From Marinococcus luteus (lineage in GTDB: Bacteria; Bacillota; Bacilli; Bacillales; Marinococcaceae): a stretch of DNA of 64,000 nt. Shown here piece by piece: positions 36,521-45,030 of this stretch. The DNA is taken from assembly GCF_900106595.1 (NCBI RefSeq), contig NZ_FNNC01000001.1:62001-126000 (forward strand), given 5' to 3'. Under the pieces are notes generated by a model, which was not told where the DNA came from, did not search any database, and worked only from the letters and a program-made list of their open reading frames with translations. Within the stretch, counting starts at the first letter, position 1. Each line of letters begins with the position of its first letter. The position numbers and the translations under genes are program-made.

Positions 36521-37948
36521 ATGACGGAAGTAAGTGCTTTATGGATGCGAAGGGATTTAAGGTTAACAGATAACCGGGCAATGCATGAAATGCAGCGATG
36601 GGTGGAAGCAGAAGAAGACAGGCAGTGGTTCCTGGTTTTTCATCTTGATCCGCACTTTTATGAGTATTCGTGCCCTCATCATGATTATTTTTTTCAAAAT
36701 CTAGAAAAATTTCGCAAAGAATGCGATGATCAACATATACAATTATATTTTCTGCACGGTTCGGCGGATGAGGCTTTCACTTACTTAAAAGAGAAGGTGC
36801 CGGCGCTTACGCATCTATTTTTTAATGAAGACGAGGCACCGCAAGCCGCCCGCCGGGACGAGCAGGTACTAAAAGAAATGCAGCAGCGAAGTGTAGAAAC
36901 ACATGCTTATAAAGACGCTCATTTTCATCGCTCCGATGAAGTGAAGAAAAAAGACGGCGGGCTCTATTCTGTCTACACTCCTTATTATCGTGCCTGGCGC
37001 CAACTTGAAAAGGAACAGCCGTTTGAATGCAGGCTAGGTCGCATAATCAGCCAGCAGGCCCGTTTGGACCTGCCGCAAAAAGCTGCTTATAATAAACTGT
37101 CTTCTTATTTGAACAATAACGGAAAGACGTGGGAGCGCACGGCGGAGAAAGATGGGCGGGAACGGCTGGAAACGTTTGTGGAGGAAATCGCCCCGGAGTA
37201 TCATGAAACGAACAATGCCCTTTCCAGTGATGGCACAAGCCGGCTGTCTGCCTACTTAAAAACCGGCCGGCTGTCAGTGCGGACGATCTATCAAGCCCTC
37301 TCAGAGCAGCTTGAAGAAGGGAACCCGGGAGCTGAAGCTTTTGTAAGTGAACTCGCCTGGAGAGATTATTATAATATGATTCACGCCACGCGCCCTGAGC
37401 TGAAAAATACGGAGCTGAAAGAAGCGTATCGGTATCTGCCGTGGGAGTATGATGAAAAGAGACTGGAGAGATGGAAGGAAGGCCGTACCGGCTATCCGAT
37501 TGTAGATGCCTGTATGCGGCAGTTAAATGAGATAGGCTGGATGCATAACCGTGGAAGAATGATCGCTGCTTCCTTTTTAACTAAGGATTATTTGATCGAC
37601 TGGCGAGAAGGGGAGAGATATTTTGCTGAAAGGCTGATTGATTATGATCCTTCTTCCAATGCCGGCGGATGGCAGTGGGCTGCTTCCACTGGTACAGATG
37701 CGGTGCCGTACTTCCGTGTCTTTTCTCCAGTAAGGCAGAGTGAACGTTTTGATCCGCAGGGCGACTATATTCGTGAATATGTGCCGGAGCTGCATAGAGT
37801 GCCGAAAAAATATATTCATACTCCGTGGAAAATGAATGAACAGCAGCAAAAGGAGTATGGCTGCATCCTCGGGCAGGACTACCCGAAGCCCGATGTAGAC
37901 CACGCGGTACAGCGAAAGAAAGCAATTGAGATGTTTAAAGGAGAGTAA
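36521..37948 (+). CDS. phr: Deoxyribodipyrimidine photolyase (cryptochrome/photolyase family)
   Basis: Uses light and FAD to split UV-induced pyrimidine dimers. The 475-residue protein has the N-terminal antenna domain (LWMRRDLRLTDN) and the C-terminal FAD domain with the class I signature MHNRGRMIAASFLTKDYLI and SNAGGWQWAASTGTDA. These are the usual catalytic-site motifs. It is paired with the next gene (3-nt gap), so the two are cotranscribed. It is not found at this site in B. subtilis 168; surface or shallow-water life is a reasonable inference. Confidence 0.94.
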   Translation: MTEVSALWMRRDLRLTDNRAMHEMQRWVEAEEDRQWFLVFHLDPHFYEYSCPHHDYFFQNLEKFRKECDDQHIQLYFLHGSADEAFTYLKEKVPALTHLFFNEDEAPQAARRDEQVLKEMQQRSVETHAYKDAHFHRSDEVKKKDGGLYSVYTPYYRAWRQLEKEQPFECRLGRIISQQARLDLPQKAAYNKLSSYLNNNGKTWERTAEKDGRERLETFVEEIAPEYHETNNALSSDGTSRLSAYLKTGRLSVRTIYQALSEQLEEGNPGAEAFVSELAWRDYYNMIHATRPELKNTELKEAYRYLPWEYDEKRLERWKEGRTGYPIVDACMRQLNEIGWMHNRGRMIAASFLTKDYLIDWREGERYFAERLIDYDPSSNAGGWQWAASTGTDAVPYFRVFSPVRQSERFDPQGDYIREYVPELHRVPKKYIHTPWKMNEQQQKEYGCILGQDYPKPDVDHAVQRKKAIEMFKGE

Positions 37949-37951
37949 GCC

Positions 37952-39121
37952 ATGGACATTCGCCGTATGAAAAAATCAGAAATCGATCAGAGTCTGGATC
38001 TGGCCCAATATGCTTTTCAAATTCATTTAACAGAAGAACAGCGCCGGGAAAGGCGGCGGACTATCGTTCCCCAGGATAACTGGGTCGCGGTCGAGCGGGG
38101 AAAGGTACTCTCTAAGGTAGCTATTTTCCCTACGGTAATTTATCTCGGGGAAGTAAAGATGCCGATGGGAGGAATCTCCGGTGTGGCAACATGGCCGGAA
38201 AAACGCCGTGGGAGCCTGGTGCGTTCACTGCTGAAAGAAGCGCTGGTGGATTTGAGGGAGAGGGGGGTTCCCATCTCGATGCTTTATCCGTTTTCGACTT
38301 CCTTTTACCGAAAATTCGGCTGGGAAGTGTTTTGTGATACAAAGCACTGGAAGGTGACGAAAAACGAGCTTCCGGACACTGGAGAGCCTGAAAAGGGCAG
38401 CATCCGCCGAATTTATCAGCAGGACTGGCAGATTCTCGACTATATCTATCAGAAGTGGGCGAAACAGTATGCCGGCATGATTGCGCGGTCTGAACAGTGG
38501 TGGAAAAACCGGACGCTCCAGCGTAAAAAAGGTAATGCTGCTGTATACACTGATGCGAATGGTTTTGACAGCGGATATGTGTTGTATGAGGTGAAAGAGC
38601 AGCAGCTGACCGTGCATGAATTTGTGGCCTGGCATGAAGATGCACGCAGAGAATTGTGGCGGTTTCTGGCGAATCATGATTCCATGATTGAAACGGCCAA
38701 AATTTCTCCAGTTATTGATGATCCCAGCCGTTATTTACTTCCGGAGCCGAAAATTGAAGAAACGAGAAAAAGCTACTTTATGGCCCGGATTGTCGATGTA
38801 TATCCATTTTTGCATCAGTATCCGTTGAATCTGCCGGTTGAGGAGTCCTTGGTGCTGCATGTGGAGGATGACTTCTGTGATTGGAACAATACGAGCTGGC
38901 AGCTGTATAAATCGAAAGAGGGCCGTACAGAAATTAAAGAAGTTCTCTCAAACCGTACCGGTATTGAACTTTCCATTAACACATTGACCGCCCTTGTTAT
39001 GGGGTATATTACCGTTCGGGAGGCCGAGCGAACGTCGCTCGTGAAAGGAAGTAAACAGCAGCTGGAGCTGCTTGACCATGTTCTGCCGGGATTCACTCCA
39101 TTTATGTACGACTTTTTCTAA
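37952..39121 (+). CDS. GNAT acetyltransferase, Eis-like
   Basis: A 389-residue protein with the three-part Eis architecture: an N-terminal GNAT domain (acetyl-CoA loop region GVATWPEKRRGSLVRSLL, about residues 75-92), a second GNAT-like domain, and a C-terminal SCP2-like domain (about 285-389). Mycobacterial Eis acetylates aminoglycosides and proteins; the substrate here is unknown. The start ATG 37952 follows GGAGAG across the photolyase stop. It ends at a bidirectional terminator shared with ctaA. Confidence 0.88.
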   Translation: MDIRRMKKSEIDQSLDLAQYAFQIHLTEEQRRERRRTIVPQDNWVAVERGKVLSKVAIFPTVIYLGEVKMPMGGISGVATWPEKRRGSLVRSLLKEALVDLRERGVPISMLYPFSTSFYRKFGWEVFCDTKHWKVTKNELPDTGEPEKGSIRRIYQQDWQILDYIYQKWAKQYAGMIARSEQWWKNRTLQRKKGNAAVYTDANGFDSGYVLYEVKEQQLTVHEFVAWHEDARRELWRFLANHDSMIETAKISPVIDDPSRYLLPEPKIEETRKSYFMARIVDVYPFLHQYPLNLPVEESLVLHVEDDFCDWNNTSWQLYKSKEGRTEIKEVLSNRTGIELSINTLTALVMGYITVREAERTSLVKGSKQQLELLDHVLPGFTPFMYDFF

Positions 39122-39124
39122 TGC

Positions 39125-39164
39125 AAAGAAGCAGGCCTTTTAATGATGAAGGCCTGCTTCTTTT
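39125..39164. terminator. Bidirectional terminator overlapping the ctaA 3' end
   Basis: AAAGAAGCAGGCCTT pairs perfectly with AAGGCCTGCTTCTTT around a 9-nt loop; the ctaA stop codon lies at the loop edge. Confidence 0.92.
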
Positions 39165-40039
39165 TGCTGAATGCTGTTGGAGGTGCTGGTAAGCTCTGCT
39201 GATGAAACGGCCGGCCGTCTCGTAATGATCACGAGCATATAGGTCATGATAGAGAAAATGATGCTGATCGTCAGCGCATGAATAAGCACCGATGTTAAGT
39301 GAGGCGCCCCGAAAAGGAGCGCGATACCTGCGCCTGCCTGAACGAGTATTAAAACGAATGTCATCACACTCATAGCTGTGAGGGACGTATAGGCCCTGAA
39401 TCGTTTTAGCGTCCAGATCATCAGAACTGCAACGACAATCATGAGGGCGACAGCAGCGCCGCGGTGGATCCACCCGGCCATCTCCGATCCGCCGGAATGC
39501 TTCACGTAGGCTCCGGTATAGATGACGGCATAGGAATAGACGATAGTAGCGATCAGGTAACTGCGGTAGCCTTTCGTTACTTTTGGCTGCAGCGACGGCT
39601 TCTCGTTATCCTCAAATGCGAGTATTGTGAGCATGATAACTGTGGCAAGCGAGATGGCACTGATGCCGAAATGAAGCGCGAGCACGAGACTCGAGTTTCC
39701 CCAGATGACAGCGCCGGCTCCCATTAATCCCTGAAAGATAATAAACAATACAGCCATCAGCGCCATGAATTTTGTCTCCCGTAAGTGGGAAAGCTTCACG
39801 GACGACCAGATAGCAAGAATGATAACAAAAAGCCCCATCAGTCCCGACCAGAGCCGGTGGCTGTATTCAATAATAGTGGCGACGGCAGGGTTGGAAGGTA
39901 CTACTTCCCCGAAACAAAGCGGCCAGGTGGCACCACAGCCTTCGCCGGATCCTGTGTTAGTCACCAGAGCTCCCTGAAGCAGTACAATGAGCATGCCGAT
40001 GGAAGTAATGACGCCGAATGTGCGTAGTCCCCAGTGCAA
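39140..40039 (-). CDS. ctaA: Haem A synthase
   Basis: Oxidises the C8 methyl of haem O to a formyl group, making haem A for cytochrome aa3/caa3 oxidase. The 299-residue protein has eight hydrophobic helices, the extracellular cysteine pair in GEGCGATWPLC, and helix histidines in EYSHRL, ALHFG, WIHRG and LIHAL. The start is TTG 40039 after AAGGAGTGA. It is divergent from ctaM. The genes ctaB-ctaG, next to ctaA in B. subtilis, are not here. Confidence 0.95.
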   Translation of the reverse strand: MHWGLRTFGVITSIGMLIVLLQGALVTNTGSGEGCGATWPLCFGEVVPSNPAVATIIEYSHRLWSGLMGLFVIILAIWSSVKLSHLRETKFMALMAVLFIIFQGLMGAGAVIWGNSSLVLALHFGISAISLATVIMLTILAFEDNEKPSLQPKVTKGYRSYLIATIVYSYAVIYTGAYVKHSGGSEMAGWIHRGAAVALMIVVAVLMIWTLKRFRAYTSLTAMSVMTFVLILVQAGAGIALLFGAPHLTSVLIHALTISIIFSIMTYMLVIITRRPAVSSAELTSTSNSIQQKEAGLHH

Positions 40040-40306
40040 AATAAGTCACTCCTTCAATATAAATGCAATTAAATAAATGCAGTTAAAAATTTCGCGTTTT
40101 TCTTACATAATTAATCGTAGATTTCCAGCCTGAAAAAGTCAATTTTTAATCCTGAGACTTGCATGAACAAATATTGAAATGTGAAAAATATGTGAAAGCA
40201 GGAGGGCCAAAGAAAAAACGTTCACCGGATTGTTAATTCAGGGTTCTGCAAAAAGCTGCATGATTTAGTATAATATAACCGCTACCAGATAAGAGGGGGA
40301 ATATAC

Positions 40307-40861
40307 GTGTCGCAATTAAAGGCCGAAGAACAGAAGCGCACTAATCGCATGCATACATGGATCGTGATTCTGCTCAGTGTGATTATTAATGGGCTTGTAA
40401 CGATTTTGATTTTTGTAGAAGGCGGCGGACAGACATTTAATGGCTTCGATCTGACCATTCTGCCGATGATGAATGCAATTTTTAACAGCTTTACGACTGT
40501 GTTTTTACTCGGGGCTTTATACTTTATTTTAAGAAAAAATATTAAGATGCACCGCCGGTTTATATACGGAGCATTCTCGACCACTGCTCTTTTTCTCGTC
40601 ACGTATCTGGCGTATCACAGCCTTGCTTCGAGCACGTCCTACGGCGGGGAAGGGATCATTCAGTATGTGTATTATTTTATTTTGATCTCTCACATTATTT
40701 TGGCAGCATTGATCGTGCCGCTTTCAATCTATACTTTCTTAAAAGGATTTACGTATCAGGTACAGAAGCACCGCAAAATTGCACGGTGGACGATGCCGCT
40801 GTGGCTCTATGTAAGCATTACCGGCGTAGTGGTTTATTTCATGATCGCCCCTTATTATTGA
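40307..40861 (+). CDS. ctaM: CtaM family membrane protein (DUF420)
   Basis: A 184-residue protein with about five membrane helices and the DUF420 pattern: conserved His residues in KMHRRF, TYLAYHS, ISHIILA and QKHRKIARWTMPLW. In S. aureus CtaM is needed to mature the aa3-type oxidase. Its placement back-to-back with ctaA supports the same job here. The start is GTG 40307 behind AGAGGGGGA; a TATAAT lies at 40269-40274. Confidence 0.9.
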   Translation: MSQLKAEEQKRTNRMHTWIVILLSVIINGLVTILIFVEGGGQTFNGFDLTILPMMNAIFNSFTTVFLLGALYFILRKNIKMHRRFIYGAFSTTALFLVTYLAYHSLASSTSYGGEGIIQYVYYFILISHIILAALIVPLSIYTFLKGFTYQVQKHRKIARWTMPLWLYVSITGVVVYFMIAPYY

Positions 40862-40863
40862 GA

Positions 40864-40895
40864 AAAAAAGGAAAGCCGGCGGGCTTTCCTTTTTT
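40864..40895. terminator. Bidirectional terminator after ctaM
   Basis: AAAAAAGGAAAGCC pairs with GGCTTTCCTTTTTT around a short loop; shared with the convergent permease gene. Confidence 0.92.
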
Positions 40896-41958
40896 ATAAT
40901 CTGAAATTTAATTTGATAAGCCCTGCTTCCCGAGCAGACGTAAAAGCAATAACTGCGAGTGGACCGACGATAAAGCCTACTACGCCGAGAAGGGTAAGTC
41001 CGAGATACAGGCTGATTAGTGTGGCCAGCGGGGAAAGTCCGATATGGTGTCCCATTACCTTTGGTTCGACCGTGCGGCGAATAATGAGCAGAACAATACC
41101 AAGCGCCAGCAGCTGTGTTCCAAGGACAAGATCGCCGCTGATATACATATAGATAGACCACGGGGCGAGGATGGCGATCGAGCCGATAATTGGAATGAAA
41201 TCAACGGCCCATATGATCAGACTCATCACAATCGCGACTTCCGGGGTGAAAATCATTAATCCGATAAACGTAACCGCGAGTATAATTAAGCTGACTAAAA
41301 ATTGAGCTTTGAAGAAGCCAAGAATTACTTCAGCGAGCCGACTGGTCATGAATTGAAATTTCTCAGTGGTTTCAGGCTTTAAAAAGGAATAGAATTTGTC
41401 CGTCAGTCTTGGGAGATCGATCATGAACAAATAAAGAGCGATCAAGTACACTAAAAACATGATTAAATAGCCGGGAATGGAAGCGATAATCGCTGTCGCC
41501 TGATTCAGCAGGTCGTCGCTTGCGATATTTTCCTGAAGGCCTGTGAGCATCTCGGCAATCCGGTCGTTGATCTGATCAATGGTGTCCTGCGGCAGATTCC
41601 ACTGCTCGTAGCGGTTGTTCAGCCCGGTTTGAATGTTTTCTACGGTTTCCACAAGATTGCTGATATATGTAGGGAGGTTTTTGGAGAAAGCCACCACCTG
41701 GGTAATCACCTGCGTAATCAACAAATAGCCGAGTAGAATTAATAGTAACAGAAAAGCCGAGAAAACGATCATGACTGAAAACGGCCGTTTGATCTTAAGA
41801 GAACGCATAGCGAGGCGCACAGCCGGAGAAAGGGCCAGGGCTGTCAGCCAAGCAAGAATAATAGGACCCGAGACAGGCAGAATAAAGTAAAGAGCGACAA
41901 GGGCAAGAACGATGCCGATAAATCGGAAGATATTTTTTTTTGTCAGCAGGGCGGTCAC
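40894..41958 (-). CDS. ytvI: AI-2E family transporter, YtvI-like
   Basis: A 354-residue membrane protein with about eight hydrophobic segments and a central hydrophilic region (about residues 85-155), the layout of the AI-2E/PerM family. The C-terminal P-x-VMGHHIGLSPL segment is typical of YtvI, a sporulation membrane protein of Bacillus. The transported substrate is unknown. The start is GTG 41958, 7 nt after AGGAG. It is alone on its strand in this interval. Confidence 0.82.
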   Translation of the reverse strand: MTALLTKKNIFRFIGIVLALVALYFILPVSGPIILAWLTALALSPAVRLAMRSLKIKRPFSVMIVFSAFLLLLILLGYLLITQVITQVVAFSKNLPTYISNLVETVENIQTGLNNRYEQWNLPQDTIDQINDRIAEMLTGLQENIASDDLLNQATAIIASIPGYLIMFLVYLIALYLFMIDLPRLTDKFYSFLKPETTEKFQFMTSRLAEVILGFFKAQFLVSLIILAVTFIGLMIFTPEVAIVMSLIIWAVDFIPIIGSIAILAPWSIYMYISGDLVLGTQLLALGIVLLIIRRTVEPKVMGHHIGLSPLATLISLYLGLTLLGVVGFIVGPLAVIAFTSAREAGLIKLNFRL

Positions 41959-42055
41959 AGGGAAACTCCTTTCATCAAAATGAAGCAGTATGTACGTACT
42001 TTATTCATTATAATGTATTTAAACGGATAGTAGTACTAAATTAATGGAAGTTGAG

Positions 42056-42568
42056 TCAGGAGCGGGAAGCCTGTTTTAAATAAAAGGTGCCGTCTGCTTT
42101 TGCGATGAGCCGGCTTTCTTCATCATAAACTGCGGCTTCGGCATAGGAGATCCGGCGGCCGACAGTGATCGGGGACGCTTTGCAGGTGAGCTCGCTGCCG
42201 GTGCCGGCAGAGATAAATTGCACGTGAATATCGATCGTTAAAATATCGCCGGGAACAGGAGACAGCTCCGAAAGGAGCACCCCCATGGAATTGTCCATTA
42301 TCGTTGTCAGTACGCCGCCGTGAACGATGCCGTGAGTGTTATGCAGGCCGGAATGAACGGGAATTGATGCGCAGAGCGTTTCTTCGTCCTGCCAGTAGGT
42401 GGAAGTGTTCATTAAATGCTCCACGCCGCTTCTGGCGTCTGAAGAGTCCCAGTCGTGCAGCAGTTTAAGGTAATGCTTAGTCAGCTCTTTGGCTTCCGGG
42501 GATCCATCTTCCAGAATGTTTTCAAGCATCTCCTGTTCTGTCAGCTGGGGTGAATGTTTTTCTGTCAT
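42056..42568 (-). CDS. PaaI-type hotdog thioesterase
   Basis: A 170-residue acyl-CoA thioesterase-like protein. The hotdog core carries the GIVHGGVLTTIMDNSMG motif (about residues 84-100) with the catalytic acidic residue D. There is an N-terminal helical extension of about 60 residues. GAGAGG lies 9 nt before ATG 42568; ATG 42577 is too close to it. The substrate is not known. Confidence 0.87.
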   Translation of the reverse strand: MTEKHSPQLTEQEMLENILEDGSPEAKELTKHYLKLLHDWDSSDARSGVEHLMNTSTYWQDEETLCASIPVHSGLHNTHGIVHGGVLTTIMDNSMGVLLSELSPVPGDILTIDIHVQFISAGTGSELTCKASPITVGRRISYAEAAVYDEESRLIAKADGTFYLKQASRS

Positions 42569-42696
42569 GTTTGTCATCCTCTCCGTAGTGCACTTCTTTT
42601 TATATTGTAGCAATAAGATAAAAAGCGAACAAATATGATGATTCTTTCTTCATAGAATGAGGGGATCCATGATAAAATAAAAGCGGAGGTGAATGT

Positions 42697-43137
42697 ATGT
42701 CTGTAATAGAAGCATCGACGTCTGTAGATATACTCGAGCAATCGGAACAGTTAGGACACATGGTTGTGGAGTCTGATATATATATCGAATATAAGGAAGC
42801 CAAAAAAGCAATGAAGGAAGATCCGGAAGCCCAGGAAAAAATTAATAATTTTTTAAGCTGGAAGGATCAGTACGAAGAAGTACAGCGCTTCGGAGCATAT
42901 CACCCGGACTATAAAACAACTGCTAAGCAGGTGAGAGTCGTAAAGCGGGAAATGGATATGCATGAGACAGTCATCCGGTACCGTCAGGCAGAAAAAGCGC
43001 TTGATAATTTACTGACAGAAATATCCACTCTCGTAGCAGAATCCGTATCATCTTCAATCAAAGTGCCTACAGGCAATCCGTTTTATGATAACCAGTCGTG
43101 CGGCTGTTCGACCGGGGGAAGCTGCGGCTGCTCCTGA
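42697..43137 (+). CDS. ricF: RicF (YlbF), Y-complex subunit
   Basis: With RicA (YmcA) and RicT (YaaT) forms the complex that directs RNase Y to polycistronic mRNAs and affects competence, biofilm and sporulation. The 146-residue protein is helical (YlbF/YmcA domain, about 15-115) and ends in a Cys-rich tail, C135-G-C137 and C143-G-C145. The B. subtilis complex carries Fe-S clusters; the tail is the likely ligand site. GGAGGTG precedes ATG 42697. The gene is separated from ylbG by 11 kb here. Confidence 0.92.
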   Translation: MSVIEASTSVDILEQSEQLGHMVVESDIYIEYKEAKKAMKEDPEAQEKINNFLSWKDQYEEVQRFGAYHPDYKTTAKQVRVVKREMDMHETVIRYRQAEKALDNLLTEISTLVAESVSSSIKVPTGNPFYDNQSCGCSTGGSCGCS

Positions 43138-43144
43138 TAAACAT

Positions 43145-43191
43145 AAAACCTCCTCTTTTAGGGTATACCTCCTTTAAAGAGGAGGTTTTGT
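43145..43191 (+). terminator. Terminator of ricF whose 3' arm carries the next ribosome binding site
   Basis: AAAACCTCCTCTTT pairs perfectly with AAAGAGGAGGTTTT across a 17-nt loop. The AGGAGG at 43180-43185 in the 3' arm is 7 nt before the start of the next gene, so the hairpin would mask that site. Confidence 0.82.
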
Positions 43192-43192
43192 T

Positions 43193-43648
43193 ATGTTTAA
43201 AGGTGTGTTTGAAGCCCAGACCGTAGTACCTGCGTCCAGAAAAGAAGTCTGGAATTACTTTCAGGACCCGGTACAGCTTGAAGAAATGACGCAGTTTCCC
43301 GAAGTCGAAGTAGAATCTTCCGGAAAAACAGAAGCAGGGGCGGAGATCCGTCTGTATCTTTATTTTGGTCTATGGAAAACTGTATGGGATTCGGTTATTA
43401 CTTACGTGGATGAGCCGAACGTGTTTCAGGATGAAGGAAAAAAACTGCCTTTCCCGTTTACAGTGTGGAAGCATACTCATACTTTCCAGGAACTCGGACC
43501 GCTCACGGGAGTTCATGATTACATCGAATTTGAGTCAGTGGTGCCGGCCTGGATGGTGAAGTGCTTTTTAGGCGGAATGTTTAAAAGCCGCAAAGCCTTT
43601 GTGGTAAAACAGTTCAGCCCAGAAAATAAAGGAAGCTCCGCTTTTTAA
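43193..43648 (+). CDS. SRPBCC family protein
   Basis: A 151-residue START/cyclase-like lipid- or ligand-binding fold protein: TVVPASRKEVWNYFQDPVQL at the N terminus, then alternating strands and a C-terminal helix. Ligand unknown. Its ribosome binding site lies in the 3' arm of the upstream hairpin, so expression may depend on the fold of that RNA. Its stop codon lies in the loop of the next terminator. Confidence 0.83.
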   Translation: MFKGVFEAQTVVPASRKEVWNYFQDPVQLEEMTQFPEVEVESSGKTEAGAEIRLYLYFGLWKTVWDSVITYVDEPNVFQDEGKKLPFPFTVWKHTHTFQELGPLTGVHDYIEFESVVPAWMVKCFLGGMFKSRKAFVVKQFSPENKGSSAF

Positions 43649-43669
43649 TTGAAAAGCGGAGCTTCCTTT
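43628..43669. terminator. Bidirectional terminator overlapping the SRPBCC stop codon
   Basis: AAAGGAAGCTCCGCTTTT pairs with AAAAGCGGAGCTTCCTTT; the short loop contains the stop codon. Shared with cbpB. Confidence 0.92.
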
Positions 43670-44114
43670 AATCAGATTGAAATTCGCGGTGGACCATAAC
43701 CAGAATAGCCCGCCGTGTAATGAGGCCGACAAAAGCACCTTCATCATCTTCAATACATACAAATGGATGGTTAATAGAAAGCGTCAACGCCTTCCCGAAG
43801 TTATCATCCACGTTCATTTTCGGAACTTTTTCCGACATGACCGATTCTACGGTATGCTCATGGAGCTTATCCATTTCGATCCGTTCTGTGCCGAGGATCG
43901 TATCAAGTACCTGGGCTTTGCTGATCTGGCCCTGTACACGGTAATGCATATCTAACACCGGGACCGCAGTGTAACCGGATTTAATTAGTATCAAAAGCGC
44001 ATGGTCAAGGGGATTGGCTGCCTGTACATGGGCTACTTTTTCGTGGCCGATGATCAGTTCAGCTATTTCCTGATCCATAATATTTGTGTTTTTTAACTCA
44101 TGAAGCACTGTCAT
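43668..44114 (-). CDS. cbpB: Cyclic-di-AMP receptor CbpB/DarB (CBS domain protein)
   Basis: A small protein of two CBS domains that binds c-di-AMP. It matches B. subtilis YkuL/DarB across its length: KVAHVQ, HALLILIKSGYTAVPVLD, YRVQGQI, GTERIEMDKL, the TVESVM block and FVCIEDDEG. In B. subtilis the apo form stimulates Rel (ppGpp synthesis) and pyruvate carboxylase. It has 148 residues from ATG 44114, with a weak ribosome binding site; GTG 44117 is adjacent. B. subtilis ykuL lies near ykuQ, so the gene has moved. Confidence 0.9.
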   Translation of the reverse strand: MTVLHELKNTNIMDQEIAELIIGHEKVAHVQAANPLDHALLILIKSGYTAVPVLDMHYRVQGQISKAQVLDTILGTERIEMDKLHEHTVESVMSEKVPKMNVDDNFGKALTLSINHPFVCIEDDEGAFVGLITRRAILVMVHREFQSD

Positions 44115-44263
44115 CACATACTTTCATTGATTTCTCATAGAGTAAAAGAACGATAACTACAACGCAGAGATATAAAGACAAGTTGAATAATAAAAGGATT
44201 TCAAGGTTTCGTCAAGTTCCAAAAAACGTAATTAACGGTGATCTGGGCGCTTTTAGACAGACC

Positions 44264-44306
44264 AAAGACAGCTGTTGATTCAAATCGACTCAACAGCTGT
44301 CTTTTT
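44264..44306. terminator. Hairpin terminator downstream of tnrA
   Basis: AAAGACAGCTGTTGA pairs perfectly with TCAACAGCTGTCTTT around an 11-nt loop. Confidence 0.8.
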
Positions 44307-44320
44307 GGAAGAAAATGGGG

Positions 44321-44629
44321 TCAGCCTTTACGCATATTGAAGGCTGCGTTCAGCTGGCCGCGCAGCATTCTCTCCCGCAATTCTTTGTTTTTCATTTTCT
44401 TTTGCTCCATGCGGCGGATTTCAAATGTCTGCATACCGTCTTCCATTTTTTCTGCAATATCGAGGAGCCGCTCTACATCCAAAAAAGAATATTTCCTGGT
44501 TCCGCCGGAGGTGCGGTCAGGGTAAATCAGTTTACGCTCTTCATAATAACGAATTTTTCTTTCAGAAAGTCCAGTTAATTCGCTCATAACTCCAATCGTA
44601 ATTACTTTTTTATCTTTGTATGACGACAT
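44321..44629 (-). CDS. tnrA: Nitrogen regulator TnrA (MerR family)
   Basis: Global regulator active under nitrogen limitation, held inactive by feedback-inhibited glutamine synthetase. It has 102 residues. The winged helix-turn-helix with [19 protein letters not shown] (residues about 22-40) and [13 protein letters not shown] is shared with GlnR, but the short ending [17 protein letters not shown] is of the TnrA type, the part that contacts glutamine synthetase and GlnK. GGGGAG precedes ATG 44629. A TnrA box lies upstream at the activation distance. Confidence 0.92.
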   Translation of the reverse strand: MSSYKDKKVITIGVMSELTGLSERKIRYYEERKLIYPDRTSGGTRKYSFLDVERLLDIAEKMEDGMQTFEIRRMEQKKMKNKELRERMLRGQLNAAFNMRKG

Positions 44630-44662
44630 AGTTTGCTCCCCTTTTCATCTCTTTTGTAAGCT

Positions 44663-44668
44663 AATATA
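44663..44668 (-). promoter_or_regulatory. Extended -10 element of tnrA
   Basis: TGG-TATATT on the - strand, with a poor -35 (CATACA) at 17 nt, as is usual for an activated promoter. Confidence 0.6.
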
Positions 44669-44697
44669 CCATAATTACTTTTTCATGTATGGCCTTT

Positions 44698-44714
44698 TGT
44701 TAGATTACCTTACA
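44698..44714. promoter_or_regulatory. TnrA box upstream of tnrA
   Basis: TGTTAGATTACCTTACA matches TGTNANAWWWTNTNACA with a single mismatch on either strand. Its centre is 38 nt upstream of the first -10 base, that is near -50 relative to the start of transcription. Confidence 0.82.
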
Positions 44715-44897
44715 TATCAGAGGGTTGAAATTGTAAAATTAATGCTTGAACCCATGAAAAGGAGGGAATTAATAAATAAACGACTGCGGCTTATCAATTG
44801 TAAGTAATTGCTATGGATTACGAGTATAGAAAGGGCCACGGGTTCTTTTACATAAGAATCGGGCCAAATAGGCTTTAACCATTTATATTACTGATTG

Positions 44898-44926
44898 TTG
44901 ACGAATAGAACATGTGATAATCTATT
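44898..44926 (+). promoter_or_regulatory. Candidate promoter of the aspartokinase gene
   Basis: TTGACG, 17 nt, TCTATT. Another -10 (TGATAA) nearby makes the assignment tentative. Confidence 0.4.
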
Positions 44927-45030
44927 AATTGTGAAATTTTTGAACAATTCACATCATAATAACAAAGCAGGCAATATACACGAATGATATTTATACAAAG
45001 ACTGGAAATAATGACAGGAGTGACAGAAAA

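Larger units (their letters stand above)
44630..45030. other. Divergent intergenic region tnrA / aspartokinase
   Basis: About 400 nt. It contains the tnrA promoter and TnrA box and a candidate aspartokinase promoter at 44898-44926. No lysine riboswitch or other recognised RNA element is evident. Confidence 0.6.
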
